Shown here piece after piece: positions 1 to 7,432 of a stretch of DNA of 17,603 bases. Source of the stretch: Bacteroidales bacterium (GTDB taxonomy: Bacteria; Bacteroidota; Bacteroidia; Bacteroidales; Bacteroidaceae). The notes under the pieces are model-generated. The model ran no database searches. It was not told where the DNA came from and saw only the letters and a program-made list of their open reading frames with translations. How positions within the stretch are numbered: the first letter of the stretch is position 1; the number at the start of each line of letters is the position of its first letter. The stretch is taken from positions 1 through 17,603 of the forward strand of contig SFCP01000022.1 of assembly GCA_004558535.1 (NCBI GenBank), given 5' to 3'. A program made the translations under genes and the position numbers.

Positions 1-19
1 CTAATTCCTAAATAAATAG

Positions 20-27
20 TACCTTTG
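20..27 (+). promoter_or_regulatory. Bacteroidota-type -7 box upstream of purD
   Basis: TACCTTTG is a perfect match to the TAnnTTTG -7 element used by the primary sigma factor of Bacteroidota. It sits 28 bp before the purD ATG, so transcription would start near position 34 with a short leader. The expected -33 TTTG box would fall at or before the left edge of the window and cannot be checked. It probably drives purD and the four closely packed genes after it. Confidence 0.7.
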
Positions 28-55
28 CCTGCAAATCCATAAAAATGCAGTCATT

Positions 56-1321
56 ATGAAAATATTACTCTTGGGCAGCGGCGGCCGCGAGCACGCGCTG
101 GCATGGAAAATCGCACAAAGCAAAAAGGTGGAACAGCTCTACGTGGCACCGGGCAACGCCGGCACAGCCGAAGTGGCTACCAACGTGGCGCTGAAAGCCG
201 ACGACTTCGACGGCGTGGCAGACTTTGTCCTGAAAAACGGCATCGATATGCTCGTGGTCGGGCCGGAGGACCCGCTGGTCAAGGGTATCAGTGATTTCTT
301 CCGCACACGGCCGGAATTGGCGGGCATCCCCGTCATCGGCCCCTCCAAAGCGGGCGCACAGCTGGAGGGCTCAAAGGACTTTGCCAAGGGCTTCATGCAA
401 CGCCACGGCATTCCGACAGCCGCCTACGCCACTTTCGACGGCACACAATTGGCCGAGGGCCAACGCTTCCTCGAGACGCTGCAACCGCCCTACGTGCTGA
501 AAGCCGACGGCCTCTGCGCAGGAAAAGGGGTGCTCATCCTGCCGACACTGGCAGAGGCACAGCGCGAGCTGGCCAACATGCTGGGCGGAAAGTTCGGCAA
601 CGCATCGGCCCGCGTGGTCATCGAGGAATTTCTGTCGGGCATCGAGTGCTCCGTCTTCGCACTGACCGACGGCCGCCACTACTGCATACTGCCCGAGGCC
701 AAGGACTACAAACGCATCGGCGTGGGCGACACGGGACTCAACACGGGCGGCATGGGCAGCGTGTCGCCGGTGCCCTTTGCCACCCCGGCATGGATGCAGC
801 GCGTGGAGCAGGAAATCGTGCGCCCCACGGTCGAGGGTCTGGCTGCCGAGGGTATCGACTACAAGGGCTTCATCTTCTTCGGCCTCATCGACTGTGCCGA
901 CGGACCTAAGGTCATCGAATACAATTGCCGCATGGGCGACCCGGAGACCGAGACGGTGATGCTGCGACTGAAAAGCGACCTGGTGGACCTGTTCGAGGGA
1001 GTGGCCGAGGGCAACCTGGACCAGCGCACGGTCGAAGTGGACGAGCGCGCCGCAGTCTGCGTGATGTGCGTATCGGGCGGCTATCCCGAAGCCTACGAAA
1101 AGGGCTTCCCCATCACCGGCCTGCACCCCGAGGGCTGCGTGACCTTCCACGCCGGCACAGCCGTACGCGACGGACAAATCGTGACAGCCGGCGGCCGTGT
1201 CATCGCCGTGAGTGCCTATGGCAAAGACAAGGCCGAGGCACTGGCACAGGCCATGCAGGGCGCCGAACAAGTGAAATTCGAGAAAAAATACCTGCGCAAC
1301 GACATCGGCCGGGACCTGTAA
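56..1321 (+). CDS. purD: Phosphoribosylamine-glycine ligase (GAR synthetase)
   Basis: PurD catalyses the second step of de novo purine synthesis: ATP-dependent joining of 5-phosphoribosylamine and glycine to give GAR, in the cytoplasm. The 421-residue product has the normal bacterial PurD length. Visible landmarks are the N-terminal MKILLLGSGGREHALAWK (1-18), VVGPEDPLVKG (67-77), the ATP-grasp segment with KADGLCAGKGV (149-159), TGGMGSVSPVP (230-240), and the metal-binding EYNCRMGDPETE (288-299). The C-terminal domain has the conserved CVSGGYPEAYEKG (338-350). The ATG follows a good -7 promoter by 28 bp and gives the canonical N-terminus, so the start is secure. It is the first gene of a likely five-gene transcript; the next gene begins 15 bp after its stop. 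The link between purine synthesis and the downstream membrane and metal-uptake genes is probably shared transcription, not shared function. Confidence 0.97.
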   Translation: MKILLLGSGGREHALAWKIAQSKKVEQLYVAPGNAGTAEVATNVALKADDFDGVADFVLKNGIDMLVVGPEDPLVKGISDFFRTRPELAGIPVIGPSKAGAQLEGSKDFAKGFMQRHGIPTAAYATFDGTQLAEGQRFLETLQPPYVLKADGLCAGKGVLILPTLAEAQRELANMLGGKFGNASARVVIEEFLSGIECSVFALTDGRHYCILPEAKDYKRIGVGDTGLNTGGMGSVSPVPFATPAWMQRVEQEIVRPTVEGLAAEGIDYKGFIFFGLIDCADGPKVIEYNCRMGDPETETVMLRLKSDLVDLFEGVAEGNLDQRTVEVDERAAVCVMCVSGGYPEAYEKGFPITGLHPEGCVTFHAGTAVRDGQIVTAGGRVIAVSAYGKDKAEALAQAMQGAEQVKFEKKYLRNDIGRDL

Positions 1322-1336
1322 TTTTCCACCCACCCC

Positions 1337-2308
1337 ATGTACCGGAAGACCCCACGCCTCAGATACACCACGGGCAGCCTGACGCTGCCCGTGACGGCAG
1401 TGCTGGCCGCGCTGCTGTGGCTTGTGCCGCCCCTGCTGCAAGGCATCGTGGGGGCGCCGCTGCGGCTTTTGGGCTACGGACTGGTGCCCGCGGCACTCAC
1501 CACCTACGCCCTGGTGGAATGGAACAACCGCAACGCGCTGCTGCGGGTGCGTTCGCGCATGGTGGGCAGCACCTACCTGCTGCTGATAGCGGCCTGTCCG
1601 GCCCTGCATGCCTTCCAATGGACACTGCTGCCGATGCTGAGCCTCGTGCCGGCCTATTTCGCGCTCTTCCTGACCTACGGCGACCGCCGCGCGGTGGGCG
1701 CGACATTTCACGCCTACTTCTTCCTGAGCCTGGGCAGCCTGGGCTACGCACCGCTGTTGGCCCTGGCGCCGCTGCTGCTCATGGGGCAGGTCGTACAACT
1801 GCGCTCGATGAGCGGACGCTGCCTGGGGGCCGCCCTGCTGGGCCTGCTGCTGCCCTACTGGCTGCTGTTGGGCTACGCGCTCCTCGCAGGCGACCCGATG
1901 GCCTACTTCCTGCGGCTGGCCGAGGCTTGGACCTTTGCACCACCCCGGCCGGCAGCGGCCCCGATGTGGGCGGTCGGCACCTTCGGCATGGTGGCGCTGC
2001 TGTCCATCGTGGCCCTGGGGCACTATCTGCGCACGGCCTACAATGACAAAATCCGCACGCGGATGTTCTTCTACATCATCATCATGGTGCAGGTCGTACT
2101 GTTAGGGGCCTGCGCGGCACAGCCGCAAAGCTACGAGGCCCTGCTGCCCCTGCTCCTGACCAACAGCGCGCCGCTGCTGGCCCACCACCTGACCCTGGCC
2201 CGCGGACGGGGCAGCGAAGTGTGGTTTTACGTCTGCGCAACGGCCCTGCTCGCCCTGGCCATCCTCAACTACACCAACCTATGGAGCAACTGGTCGATAT
2301 CCTGGTAG
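1337..2308 (+). CDS. Polytopic inner-membrane protein, function unknown
   Basis: The 323-residue product is very hydrophobic, with about ten predicted membrane segments by eye (approximately 16-37, 43-61, 77-92, 95-113, 125-150, 161-183, 209-230, 243-261, 266-286, 295-311). Short polar links include a basic stretch at 62-75 and NDKIRTR at 236-242. There is no signal peptidase site, no catalytic motif I recognise, and no transporter signature such as Walker or rhomboid residues. It starts 15 bp after purD and its last 28 bp overlap the next gene, indicating translational coupling with the YqaA-like protein. GC is high throughout with leucine- and alanine-rich codons. I do not recognise the family. 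It could be a lipid-carrier or envelope-related protein, but nothing in the sequence proves that. Confidence 0.85.
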   Translation: MYRKTPRLRYTTGSLTLPVTAVLAALLWLVPPLLQGIVGAPLRLLGYGLVPAALTTYALVEWNNRNALLRVRSRMVGSTYLLLIAACPALHAFQWTLLPMLSLVPAYFALFLTYGDRRAVGATFHAYFFLSLGSLGYAPLLALAPLLLMGQVVQLRSMSGRCLGAALLGLLLPYWLLLGYALLAGDPMAYFLRLAEAWTFAPPRPAAAPMWAVGTFGMVALLSIVALGHYLRTAYNDKIRTRMFFYIIIMVQVVLLGACAAQPQSYEALLPLLLTNSAPLLAHHLTLARGRGSEVWFYVCATALLALAILNYTNLWSNWSISW

Positions 2309-2733
2309 CCTGGGGCCCGGCGGGGATGTTTGTGGCCGCATTTTTAGCCGGCAGCTTTTTCCCGTTCAGCTCGGAGGTGGTGATGCTGGGCCTGCTGGGC
2401 GCCGGTGCCTCGCCGATGGGTCTGCTGGTATGGGGCACGGTGGGCAACGTGCTGGGCAGCCTGTTCAACTACTACGTGGGTACGCTGGGCCGCGAGGAAT
2501 GGATCACGCGCTACACCAAGGTGAGTCCCGCGAAATTGGAGCGCGGCAAGGGCTACGTGCGGCGCTACGGCGCCTGGGCCGGTCTCTTGGCGTGGGTACC
2601 CCTGCTGGGCAGCCTCATCACCGTGGCTTTGGGATTTATGCGCGTGAATGCAGCGGCCTCGATGGCCACCATAGCCGTGGGCAAGTATGTGCGCTACCAA
2701 GTGCTGGTGTCGCTGTACCTCACCGCCGCCTGA
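2281..2733 (+). CDS. YqaA/DedA (SNARE-associated) family membrane protein
   Basis: The 150-residue product resembles the short YqaA branch of the DedA/SNARE-associated family, integral inner-membrane proteins linked to membrane homeostasis and lipid handling. The N-terminal half carries WGPAGMFVAAFLAGSFFPFSSEVVM (11-35), matching the FLAGSFFPFSSE hallmark of these proteins. Then come GNVLGSLFNYYVG (55-67), an amphipathic basic region (70-95), and the re-entrant-like WVPLLGSLITVALGFMRV (105-122). IAVGKYVRYQ (131-140) closes the conserved core. The start at 2281 (MEQLVDIL) was chosen over an in-frame ATG at 2221 because the extra residues are unlike the family and lie deep inside the preceding gene. 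With this start it overlaps that gene by 28 bp. The exact substrate is unknown. Confidence 0.85.
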   Translation: MEQLVDILVAWGPAGMFVAAFLAGSFFPFSSEVVMLGLLGAGASPMGLLVWGTVGNVLGSLFNYYVGTLGREEWITRYTKVSPAKLERGKGYVRRYGAWAGLLAWVPLLGSLITVALGFMRVNAAASMATIAVGKYVRYQVLVSLYLTAA

Positions 2734-2792
2734 TGCCGCCGACGGATATGCTGAACCGAGGGCCTCGTCCCTCAGAAAAAAACCAACTGCTT

Positions 2793-3647
2793 ATGATGAA
2801 AAAGTTTCTGTTCCCCCTCCTACTCCTCCCGGTCCTGATGGGCCTTGCCTCGTGTGCCACCGAGAAGCCCTCGAAGCAGGTCATCACCGTGAGCATCGAG
2901 CCACTGCGATTTCTCACCGAGCAGCTGGCGGGCGACAAGTTTGAAGTGCGCACCGTCATGCCCGATGGCGCCAATCCCGAGACGTACAACCCCACCATGC
3001 AACAGATGCAGCTGCTGGCGGAAAGCACGGCCTACATCCGCGTGGGCACACTGGGATTCGAGAAGACGCAGATGCGCATGATCACCGAGAACTGCCCGCA
3101 CCTCTACGTGGTCAACGCTGCCGAGAAAACACCCGAAATCACCCTGTGCGGGCACGACGGACACAAGGAAGAGATAGATCCGCACACCTGGATGGCACCC
3201 CGCAACATGAATATCATGGCACTGAACATCTGCAAGGCGCTCGCACACATCGACTACAAGAACGCGGAATTCTATGACCAAAACCTGACGAAATTCCTCC
3301 ACTATTCCGACAGCCTGAACCTGATTATCGCACAACGACTGGACACCCTGCCCAGCCGCACCTTTCTCATCAACCACCCCTCGCTCGGACACTTCGCCAT
3401 GCAGTACCGCCTGCAACAACTCAGCGTGGAGCACGATGGCAAGGAGGCCTCGGCCGAACAAATGGCCGACCTGATTGACGAATGCCGCCGCGACTCGGTA
3501 CGCATCATCCTCGTGCAGGAACAACACAGCGACCGCGCCGTCAATGCCATCGCCCGCGAACTGAACCTCCGCCCGCTCAAAATCAATCCGCTGCGCTATG
3601 AATGGGACGAGGAAATCCTGCGTATCAGCGAACTCTTTTGCCAATAA
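2793..3647 (+). CDS. ZnuA-like metal ABC transporter substrate-binding lipoprotein
   Basis: This is a cluster A-I (ZnuA/MntA type) periplasmic solute-binding protein that would deliver Zn2+ or a similar metal to an ABC importer. It begins MMKKFLFPLLLL and has a lipobox ending LASC with the lipidated Cys at 21, so it should be membrane-anchored. Metal-site landmarks are DPHTW (129-133, His131) and NHPSLGHFAMQY (194-205, His195/His200). A short His-containing loop, CGHDGHKEE (119-127), precedes DPHTW. The first canonical ligand, usually His in a PGxxPHxYEP-like motif, is replaced by Glu63 in DGANPETYNPT. A much longer in-frame reading extends back to 2430 inside the previous gene, but the lipoprotein signal fixes the start at 2793 or 2796. 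It lies 59 bp after the YqaA-like gene and 19 bp before the ATPase gene. The metal preference is not certain. Confidence 0.88.
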   Translation: MMKKFLFPLLLLPVLMGLASCATEKPSKQVITVSIEPLRFLTEQLAGDKFEVRTVMPDGANPETYNPTMQQMQLLAESTAYIRVGTLGFEKTQMRMITENCPHLYVVNAAEKTPEITLCGHDGHKEEIDPHTWMAPRNMNIMALNICKALAHIDYKNAEFYDQNLTKFLHYSDSLNLIIAQRLDTLPSRTFLINHPSLGHFAMQYRLQQLSVEHDGKEASAEQMADLIDECRRDSVRIILVQEQHSDRAVNAIARELNLRPLKINPLRYEWDEEILRISELFCQ

Positions 3648-3666
3648 CCCTACGCCACCACAACCC

Positions 3667-4296
3667 ATGCTCACCCTGCAACACGTCACCATCGGCTACG
3701 ACCGACGCACCATCCTCAGCGACGTCAACCTGCACATCGCGGCGGGAGACTGCCTGCGCATCGGCGGCGGCAACGGCGGCGGCAAGACGACCCTGCTGCG
3801 CCTGCTGGCCGGACTGCTCGCGCCACAAAGCGGAAAGGTCCTGCGCCACCGGCCCTGCGTGACGGGCTACCTGCCCCAATACCGCCGCATCGACCGCGAA
3901 TTTCCGCTGACCGTGGCGCAGGTGGTATGCTCGGGCCTGCACTGCCGGAAAAGCCTGCTCCGCCCGTTCGGCCAAGACGACCACCGGCGCGTCGGCGAAA
4001 TGCTGGAACGCTTCGGCATAGCCGACCTGGGCGAACGCTCCATACGCGAACTCAGCGGAGGACAATGGCAGCGCACCCTGCTGGCACGCGCCCTGGTGGG
4101 CAATCCGGACCTGCTGCTCCTGGACGAGCCGGACACCCACCTGGACGAGGAGGGAAAGACCTTCCTGCGCCACCTGCTGGAAACCGAAGCCGGGCAGCGC
4201 ACCATCGTACTGGTGAGCCACGAACCGGCCTTCCTACCAGCTGTTCCCGGCCTGCGCACACTGACGGCCGGGGGCGGCACCGTGGTCGAAGCTTAG
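3667..4296 (+). CDS. ZnuC-like metal ABC transporter ATP-binding protein
   Basis: The 209-residue cytoplasmic ATPase of a metal-type ABC importer shows all ABC motifs in order: Walker A GGNGGGKTT (34-42), Q-loop GYLPQY (67-72), signature LSGGQWQR (129-136), Walker B LLLLDEPDTHLD (149-160) and H-loop VSHEP (183-187). The GYLPQ and FPLTVAQVV segments are typical of Zn/Mn transporter ATPases. The start at 3667 (MLTLQHVTIGY) was preferred to an in-frame ATG at 3598, because the 23 extra residues would overlap the lipoprotein gene and are not part of the fold. It follows the ZnuA-like gene by 19 bp, so the two should act together. The expected membrane permease (ZnuB/MntB) is not in the operon, which ends at a terminator 125 bp downstream. 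Confidence 0.9.
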   Translation: MLTLQHVTIGYDRRTILSDVNLHIAAGDCLRIGGGNGGGKTTLLRLLAGLLAPQSGKVLRHRPCVTGYLPQYRRIDREFPLTVAQVVCSGLHCRKSLLRPFGQDDHRRVGEMLERFGIADLGERSIRELSGGQWQRTLLARALVGNPDLLLLDEPDTHLDEEGKTFLRHLLETEAGQRTIVLVSHEPAFLPAVPGLRTLTAGGGTVVEA

Positions 4297-4302
4297 GCCG
4301 CG

Positions 4303-4397
4303 AAAAAGGGCAAACCTGCTGCACAGATTCGCCCTCTCACGACATAGACATAACATACTTAATTCTCAAAAAAAGTTCTGAAGCACTCGTTCTGAAC
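4303..4397 (-). ncRNA. Candidate ~95-nt small RNA in the gap after the metal-transport genes
   Basis: A minus-strand promoter (TTG, 20-bp spacer, TACCTTTG; 4434 to 4404) and a minus-strand hairpin followed by five T (4334 to 4303) face each other across about 95 bp with no reading frame worth calling. A transcript starting near 4397 and ending near 4303 would be a free-standing small RNA converging on the znuC-like gene. The region includes two copies of TTCAGAAC on the minus strand and a seven-T run. It might end early at that T run, or be merely the remains of a lost gene. The ends are inferred, not measured. Confidence 0.35.
4308..4334 (-). terminator. Minus-strand hairpin with T-tract
   Basis: On the minus strand GGGC and GCCC arms close an 11-position stem with two mismatches and a five-base loop. 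TTTTT follows immediately (4307-4303). It would end transcripts running leftward from the promoter at 4434-4404, and also shields the end of the znuC-like gene. Confidence 0.5.
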
Positions 4398-4403
4398 TCG
4401 GTG

Positions 4404-4434
4404 CAAAGGTACGGCCATTTCCCCAAGCGCGCAA
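4404..4434 (-). promoter_or_regulatory. Minus-strand Bacteroidota promoter without an obvious gene
   Basis: Read on the minus strand, TTG (4434-4432) is separated by 20 bp from TACCTTTG (4411-4404). This fits the Bacteroidota -33/-7 pattern closely. It overlaps the plus-strand terminator stem and points toward the short gene-free segment ending at the hairpin near 4308. Confidence 0.55.
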
Positions 4435-4457
4435 TACCCGCTTTGGGGGATTTTTTT
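4421..4457 (+). terminator. Intrinsic terminator of the purD to znuC-like operon
   Basis: CCCCAAGCG (4421-4429) pairs with CGCTTTGGGG (4439-4448) with one bulged base, and seven T follow at 4451-4457. This is a good rho-independent terminator on the plus strand, 125 bp after the last gene of the operon. Confidence 0.75.
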
Positions 4458-4590
4458 ATACCTCCGCGGCCGCCGCCTCCCCATTTTGGCGTAAAGCAAC
4501 GGCACAAAGCGGGAGAGAGACGAGCGGCGGAAGAGGCCGATGGAGGTTACGACCCACAAAAGCCAGGATAACCCCCTTGCAGAGGATGGA

Positions 4591-4625
4591 ACAAGGCCCC
4601 GGACGATGCACGCCCGGGGCCTTGT
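4591..4625 (-). terminator. Strong perfect hairpin ending the helicase/beta-barrel transcript
   Basis: ACAAGGCCCCGG (4591-4602) and CCGGGGCCTTGT (4614-4625) form a perfect 12-bp stem with an 11-base loop. It begins 22 bp downstream of the minus-strand beta-barrel stop codon. The T-tail is weak (TTGTTCC on the minus strand), but position and stem strength make a terminator the best reading. It could also act in the other direction. Confidence 0.65.
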
Positions 4626-4647
4626 GTATGGCTGTATACGCACTCCG

Positions 4648-5319
4648 CTATTTCCCCAACCGGTAGCTGAGGGATATGATGGCGGAGACGTTGCGCCCGC
4701 CGTCGCGGTGGGTCTTCAGGAAGCCGAGGTCGGTCTCGATACCTACGATGAGGCTCGACGCAAACTGGTAGCCGACCATACACTGCAGTCCGGCGTCGAA
4801 ACGCCGCGCGCCGGGCTCCTTGAACGTCTTGCCCTCGTAATACATCTTCTCGCTGCCCTCGCGCGAGGTGTCGCCCTTGGTCGTGACTTTCCCCGTCAGG
4901 CCACAGGCTACATAGGGACCGGCGGAGAACACGACGTAGCGGCTCTCGTCCGTGCGCAGGTAATAGCTCATCAGCAGGGGAACTTCCAAATAGTTGGCCG
5001 AGGTGGAACGGCTCATCACGCCCATGCGCTGGTTGCCCTCCTCGTCGTATTCGGGCTGGCCGTCGGGCGTGAGGAAGGGGACAGTCTGGTCGGGCGTTTT
5101 CCAGCCCTTGCCGTAAATCATCAGGCCGGGCGAGAAGGTCCACCTCTGGTTGAATTCGTACTCGTAAGCCATGCCGGCCTTGAAAGCGCCGATGACGCGG
5201 CTGTCGGCGTAGTGTGTGGCCACGCCGCCGCCCATCTTTACCTGAAAAGTCTGTGCCGCGGCAGTGCAGCAGACTGCAAGCAGCAGCACAAGGGCGGTCA
5301 AAATGCGGTTACCTCTCAT
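4648..5319 (-). CDS. PorT-like outer-membrane beta-barrel protein
   Basis: The 223-residue product starts with a Sec signal peptide (MRGNRILTALVLLLAVCCTAAAQ), with cleavage expected around residue 22 or 23. The rest alternates polar and hydrophobic residues in short strands separated by Gly/Asp/Asn turns, as in small 8-stranded barrels of the Bacteroidota 'outer membrane beta-barrel' (PorT-like) families. Examples are FSPGLMIYGKGWK, NYLEVPLLMSYYL, YVVFSAGPYVACGLTG and FDAGLQCMVGYQF. It ends in a strand, AIISLSYRLGK, compatible with an outer-membrane assembly signal. It starts 46 bp after the helicase stop on the same strand with no promoter in between, so it is probably co-transcribed with the helicase and terminated by the hairpin at 4591-4625. 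The family is structural or of unknown function; a specific role in gliding or type IX secretion should not be assumed. Confidence 0.85.
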   Translation of the reverse strand: MRGNRILTALVLLLAVCCTAAAQTFQVKMGGGVATHYADSRVIGAFKAGMAYEYEFNQRWTFSPGLMIYGKGWKTPDQTVPFLTPDGQPEYDEEGNQRMGVMSRSTSANYLEVPLLMSYYLRTDESRYVVFSAGPYVACGLTGKVTTKGDTSREGSEKMYYEGKTFKEPGARRFDAGLQCMVGYQFASSLIVGIETDLGFLKTHRDGGRNVSAIISLSYRLGK

Positions 5320-5344
5320 TGCGTTTATCGGTTATTGGGGGGAT

Positions 5345-5360
5345 GGGGAAGCTGTTCCCC
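5345..5360. other. Small palindromic hairpin between helicase and beta-barrel genes
   Basis: GGGGAA, GCTG loop, TTCCCC makes a 6-bp perfect stem just after the helicase stop on the minus strand. There is no T-tract, so full termination is unlikely. It may stabilise the 3' end of the helicase message or lower read-through into the beta-barrel gene. Confidence 0.35.
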
Positions 5361-5365
5361 CGCCA

Positions 5366-7198
5366 TTAGTTTTTCTTGAAGAACTGGCGCCAATCCTCCT
5401 GGTCCTTGGAGGACTTTTCCCACAGTTCGGCCTCCTCGTAGCGTCCGCCACGGCGTCCGCCTTTGCGTTCCTTCCAGGCGGGGCGGTCGGCTTTGCGCTC
5501 GGCAGCACGGCGCGGGCCCCGGCCGGCCGATGCGCCCTTGCCGGGTTCGCGATCGGCAAGGTCGACGACCACCTGTCGGTCACCCACGCGGGCCTTGCCC
5601 ATCTTCTTCATGACGTAGTCGGCTTCGCCCTCGGGCACCTCAAAGAAAGAGCAGTTGGTGGTCAGGTCTATGCGACCGATCTGCACCTTGCCCTTGACGT
5701 AGCGATTGACGAGGTTGATGATCTCGCGGGCGTAGAAGTTGTCGCGCTTGCCCAGGTTGATAAACAGGCGGCGGTAGCCGGCTTCAGCTTCGCGCGGTCC
5801 GCTGCCCTGACGACGCTCGCTGCGGGGACGGCTCTCGGCGGGGGCTTTCTCGCCCTTGCGACGGCCCTCGGTGGGCTGCACAATCTCGGGGGCGTTGGCG
5901 TAGTAGCTCAGGAAGCGGCCAAACTCGCGGCTGACGACGCGCTTGATGACGTCCTCCTTGGACAGCCACTCCAGTTTGCGGAACACTTCGGGCAGGAAGG
6001 GGGCAATCTGGGCCTCGTCGACCTCGGTACGCTCCAGCTCGTCTATCACGCGGTAGAGCTGCTTCGTGCAAATCTCCTTGGGCTCGGGCAGGATGCCTGC
6101 TTCGAAACTCTTGCCGATGACTTTCTCGATGACGCGCACCTTGTGCTTCTCGCGCACGTGGATGATGGAGATGCTGGTGCCGCGCTTGCCGGCACGCCCC
6201 GTGCGGCCGGAGCGGTGGGTATAGTTCTCGACATCGTCGGGCAAGCCGTAATTGATGACGTGGGTCAGGTCCTCGACGTCCAGTCCGCGGGCTGCGACGT
6301 CCGTAGCCACAAGCAACTGCGTGCGGTGCTGGCGGAACTTCTGCATGGTGAGGTCGCGCTGCGCCTGCGACAGGTCGCCGTGCAGGGCCTCGGCGTTGTA
6401 GCCGTCGCGGATAAGGAGGTCGGCCACCTCCTGCGTCTCCATGCGCGTACGACAGAAGATAATGGCGTAAATGCGGGGGAAGTAGTCCACCACGCGCTTG
6501 AGGGCGAGGTACTTGTCGCGGGCCTGCACGAGATAGTACGTGTGGTTGACATTCTCGGCGCCCTCGTTGCGCGAGCCGACGACGATTTCCTTGTGGTCGT
6601 GCAGGTAGTTGAGGGCGATGCGCTCGATTTCGCGGCCCATGGTGGCGGAGAAGAGGAGCGTGTTGCGCTCGGCAGGGACACCGGCCAGGATTTCGTCGAT
6701 ACTCTCCGAGAAGCCCATGTTGAGCATCTCGTCGGCCTCGTCGAGCACGACGTTCTCGACGTGTTCCAAATGGGCCACGCCGCGCTTCATCAGGTCGATG
6801 AGGCGGCCAGGTGTGGCCACAATGACCTGTGCGCCGCGCTTGAGGGCACGTATCTGGCTCTCGATGCTCGAACCGCCGTAGACAGCCTGTACGTGCAGGC
6901 CGTCGATGTAGCGGGAATAGTCCTTGAGGTCGTCGGCTATCTGGAGGCAGAGCTCACGCGTGGGGCTGAGGATGACGGCCTGCGTGGCACGGCTCTCGGG
7001 ATTGACTTTCTGGAGCACGGGCAAGCCGTAGGCCGCCGTTTTTCCCGTACCGGTCTGGGCCAGTGCTATCACATCGTTGCCCACACCGAGCAGGTAGGGG
7101 ATGACTTCTTCCTGTACCGGCATGGGATGGTCGTAGCCCATTTCGGCGATGGCGCGACGGATTTCCTCGCACACGCCCAATTCTTCAAATGTCTTCAA
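5366..7198 (-). CDS. DEAD-box ATP-dependent RNA helicase with DbpA-type RNA-binding domain
   Basis: The 610-residue helicase would unwind or remodel RNA in the cytoplasm, probably in ribosome assembly, RNA decay or cold adaptation. Motifs in order: Q-motif region with Gln29, Walker A AQTGTGKT (47-54), PTREL (79-83), GG (108-109), TPGR (129-132), DEAD (153-156), SAT (184-186), ARGLD (303-307) and HRSGRTGR (328-335). A DbpA-like RRM lies at about 474-549 (YRRLFINLGKRDNFYAREI onward). A basic Arg/Gly/Lys tail at about 550-590 should add nonspecific RNA binding. A charged linker (444-472) separates core and RRM. The start is TTG at 7198: it gives the expected MKTFEELG N-terminus and no upstream in-frame ATG exists. 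The preceding sequence is AT-rich without a clear Shine-Dalgarno. An unusually long leader precedes it, suggesting post-transcriptional control. Confidence 0.95.
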   Translation of the reverse strand: MKTFEELGVCEEIRRAIAEMGYDHPMPVQEEVIPYLLGVGNDVIALAQTGTGKTAAYGLPVLQKVNPESRATQAVILSPTRELCLQIADDLKDYSRYIDGLHVQAVYGGSSIESQIRALKRGAQVIVATPGRLIDLMKRGVAHLEHVENVVLDEADEMLNMGFSESIDEILAGVPAERNTLLFSATMGREIERIALNYLHDHKEIVVGSRNEGAENVNHTYYLVQARDKYLALKRVVDYFPRIYAIIFCRTRMETQEVADLLIRDGYNAEALHGDLSQAQRDLTMQKFRQHRTQLLVATDVAARGLDVEDLTHVINYGLPDDVENYTHRSGRTGRAGKRGTSISIIHVREKHKVRVIEKVIGKSFEAGILPEPKEICTKQLYRVIDELERTEVDEAQIAPFLPEVFRKLEWLSKEDVIKRVVSREFGRFLSYYANAPEIVQPTEGRRKGEKAPAESRPRSERRQGSGPREAEAGYRRLFINLGKRDNFYAREIINLVNRYVKGKVQIGRIDLTTNCSFFEVPEGEADYVMKKMGKARVGDRQVVVDLADREPGKGASAGRGPRRAAERKADRPAWKERKGGRRGGRYEEAELWEKSSKDQEDWRQFFKKN

Positions 7199-7426
7199 GT
7201 TATTTATAATTAGGTAGGTACTAAAAACAAGTTTTCAAGGGTAGGCAGGGGGCTCTATGGAACCTGGATGTCTCTCCCGCTCTCGCACCGCATCTTTTTG
7301 CTTTCGCCGAAGTCACGCAGCCCGCTACGCTCCTTCATAAAATACGAAAAACTACGGCACGATAGCTGTAAATCCATCGCAAGCTGACTGATAAAACCTA
7401 CCTACAGCGTAAACAATTGCACTTTG
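7199..7426 (-). promoter_or_regulatory. Long, potentially structured 5' leader of the helicase mRNA
   Basis: About 228 nt separate the predicted transcription start from the TTG start codon. In the RNA, UAGGUAGGU (7404-7396) can pair over its whole 9 bp with ACCUACCUA (7219-7211), which ends 12 nt before the start codon. This would form a long-range helix closing the leader next to the start. A 27-codon minus-strand mini-ORF (ATG 7338, stop 7255-7257) lies inside. Long leaders are common on cold-shock helicase genes, so a thermosensor or autoregulatory RNA is plausible. I recall similar leader sequence in other Bacteroidales but could not check. Confidence 0.45.
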
Positions 7427-7432
7427 CGGCTG

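Noticed and set aside
371..2023. 550-codon minus-strand open frame opposite purD and the membrane protein gene
   Set aside because: It is rich in His/Gln/Arg with no recognisable domain and lies opposite a clear purD. High GC makes long antisense frames common.
2430..2792. Long N-terminal extension of the ZnuA-like protein
   Set aside because: It is in frame but entirely upstream of the lipoprotein signal and overlaps the YqaA-like gene.
5264..7213. 649-codon plus-strand open frame opposite the helicase
   Set aside because: It is an antisense shadow of an unmistakable DEAD-box gene, with low-complexity Val/Ala/Leu composition and no motifs.
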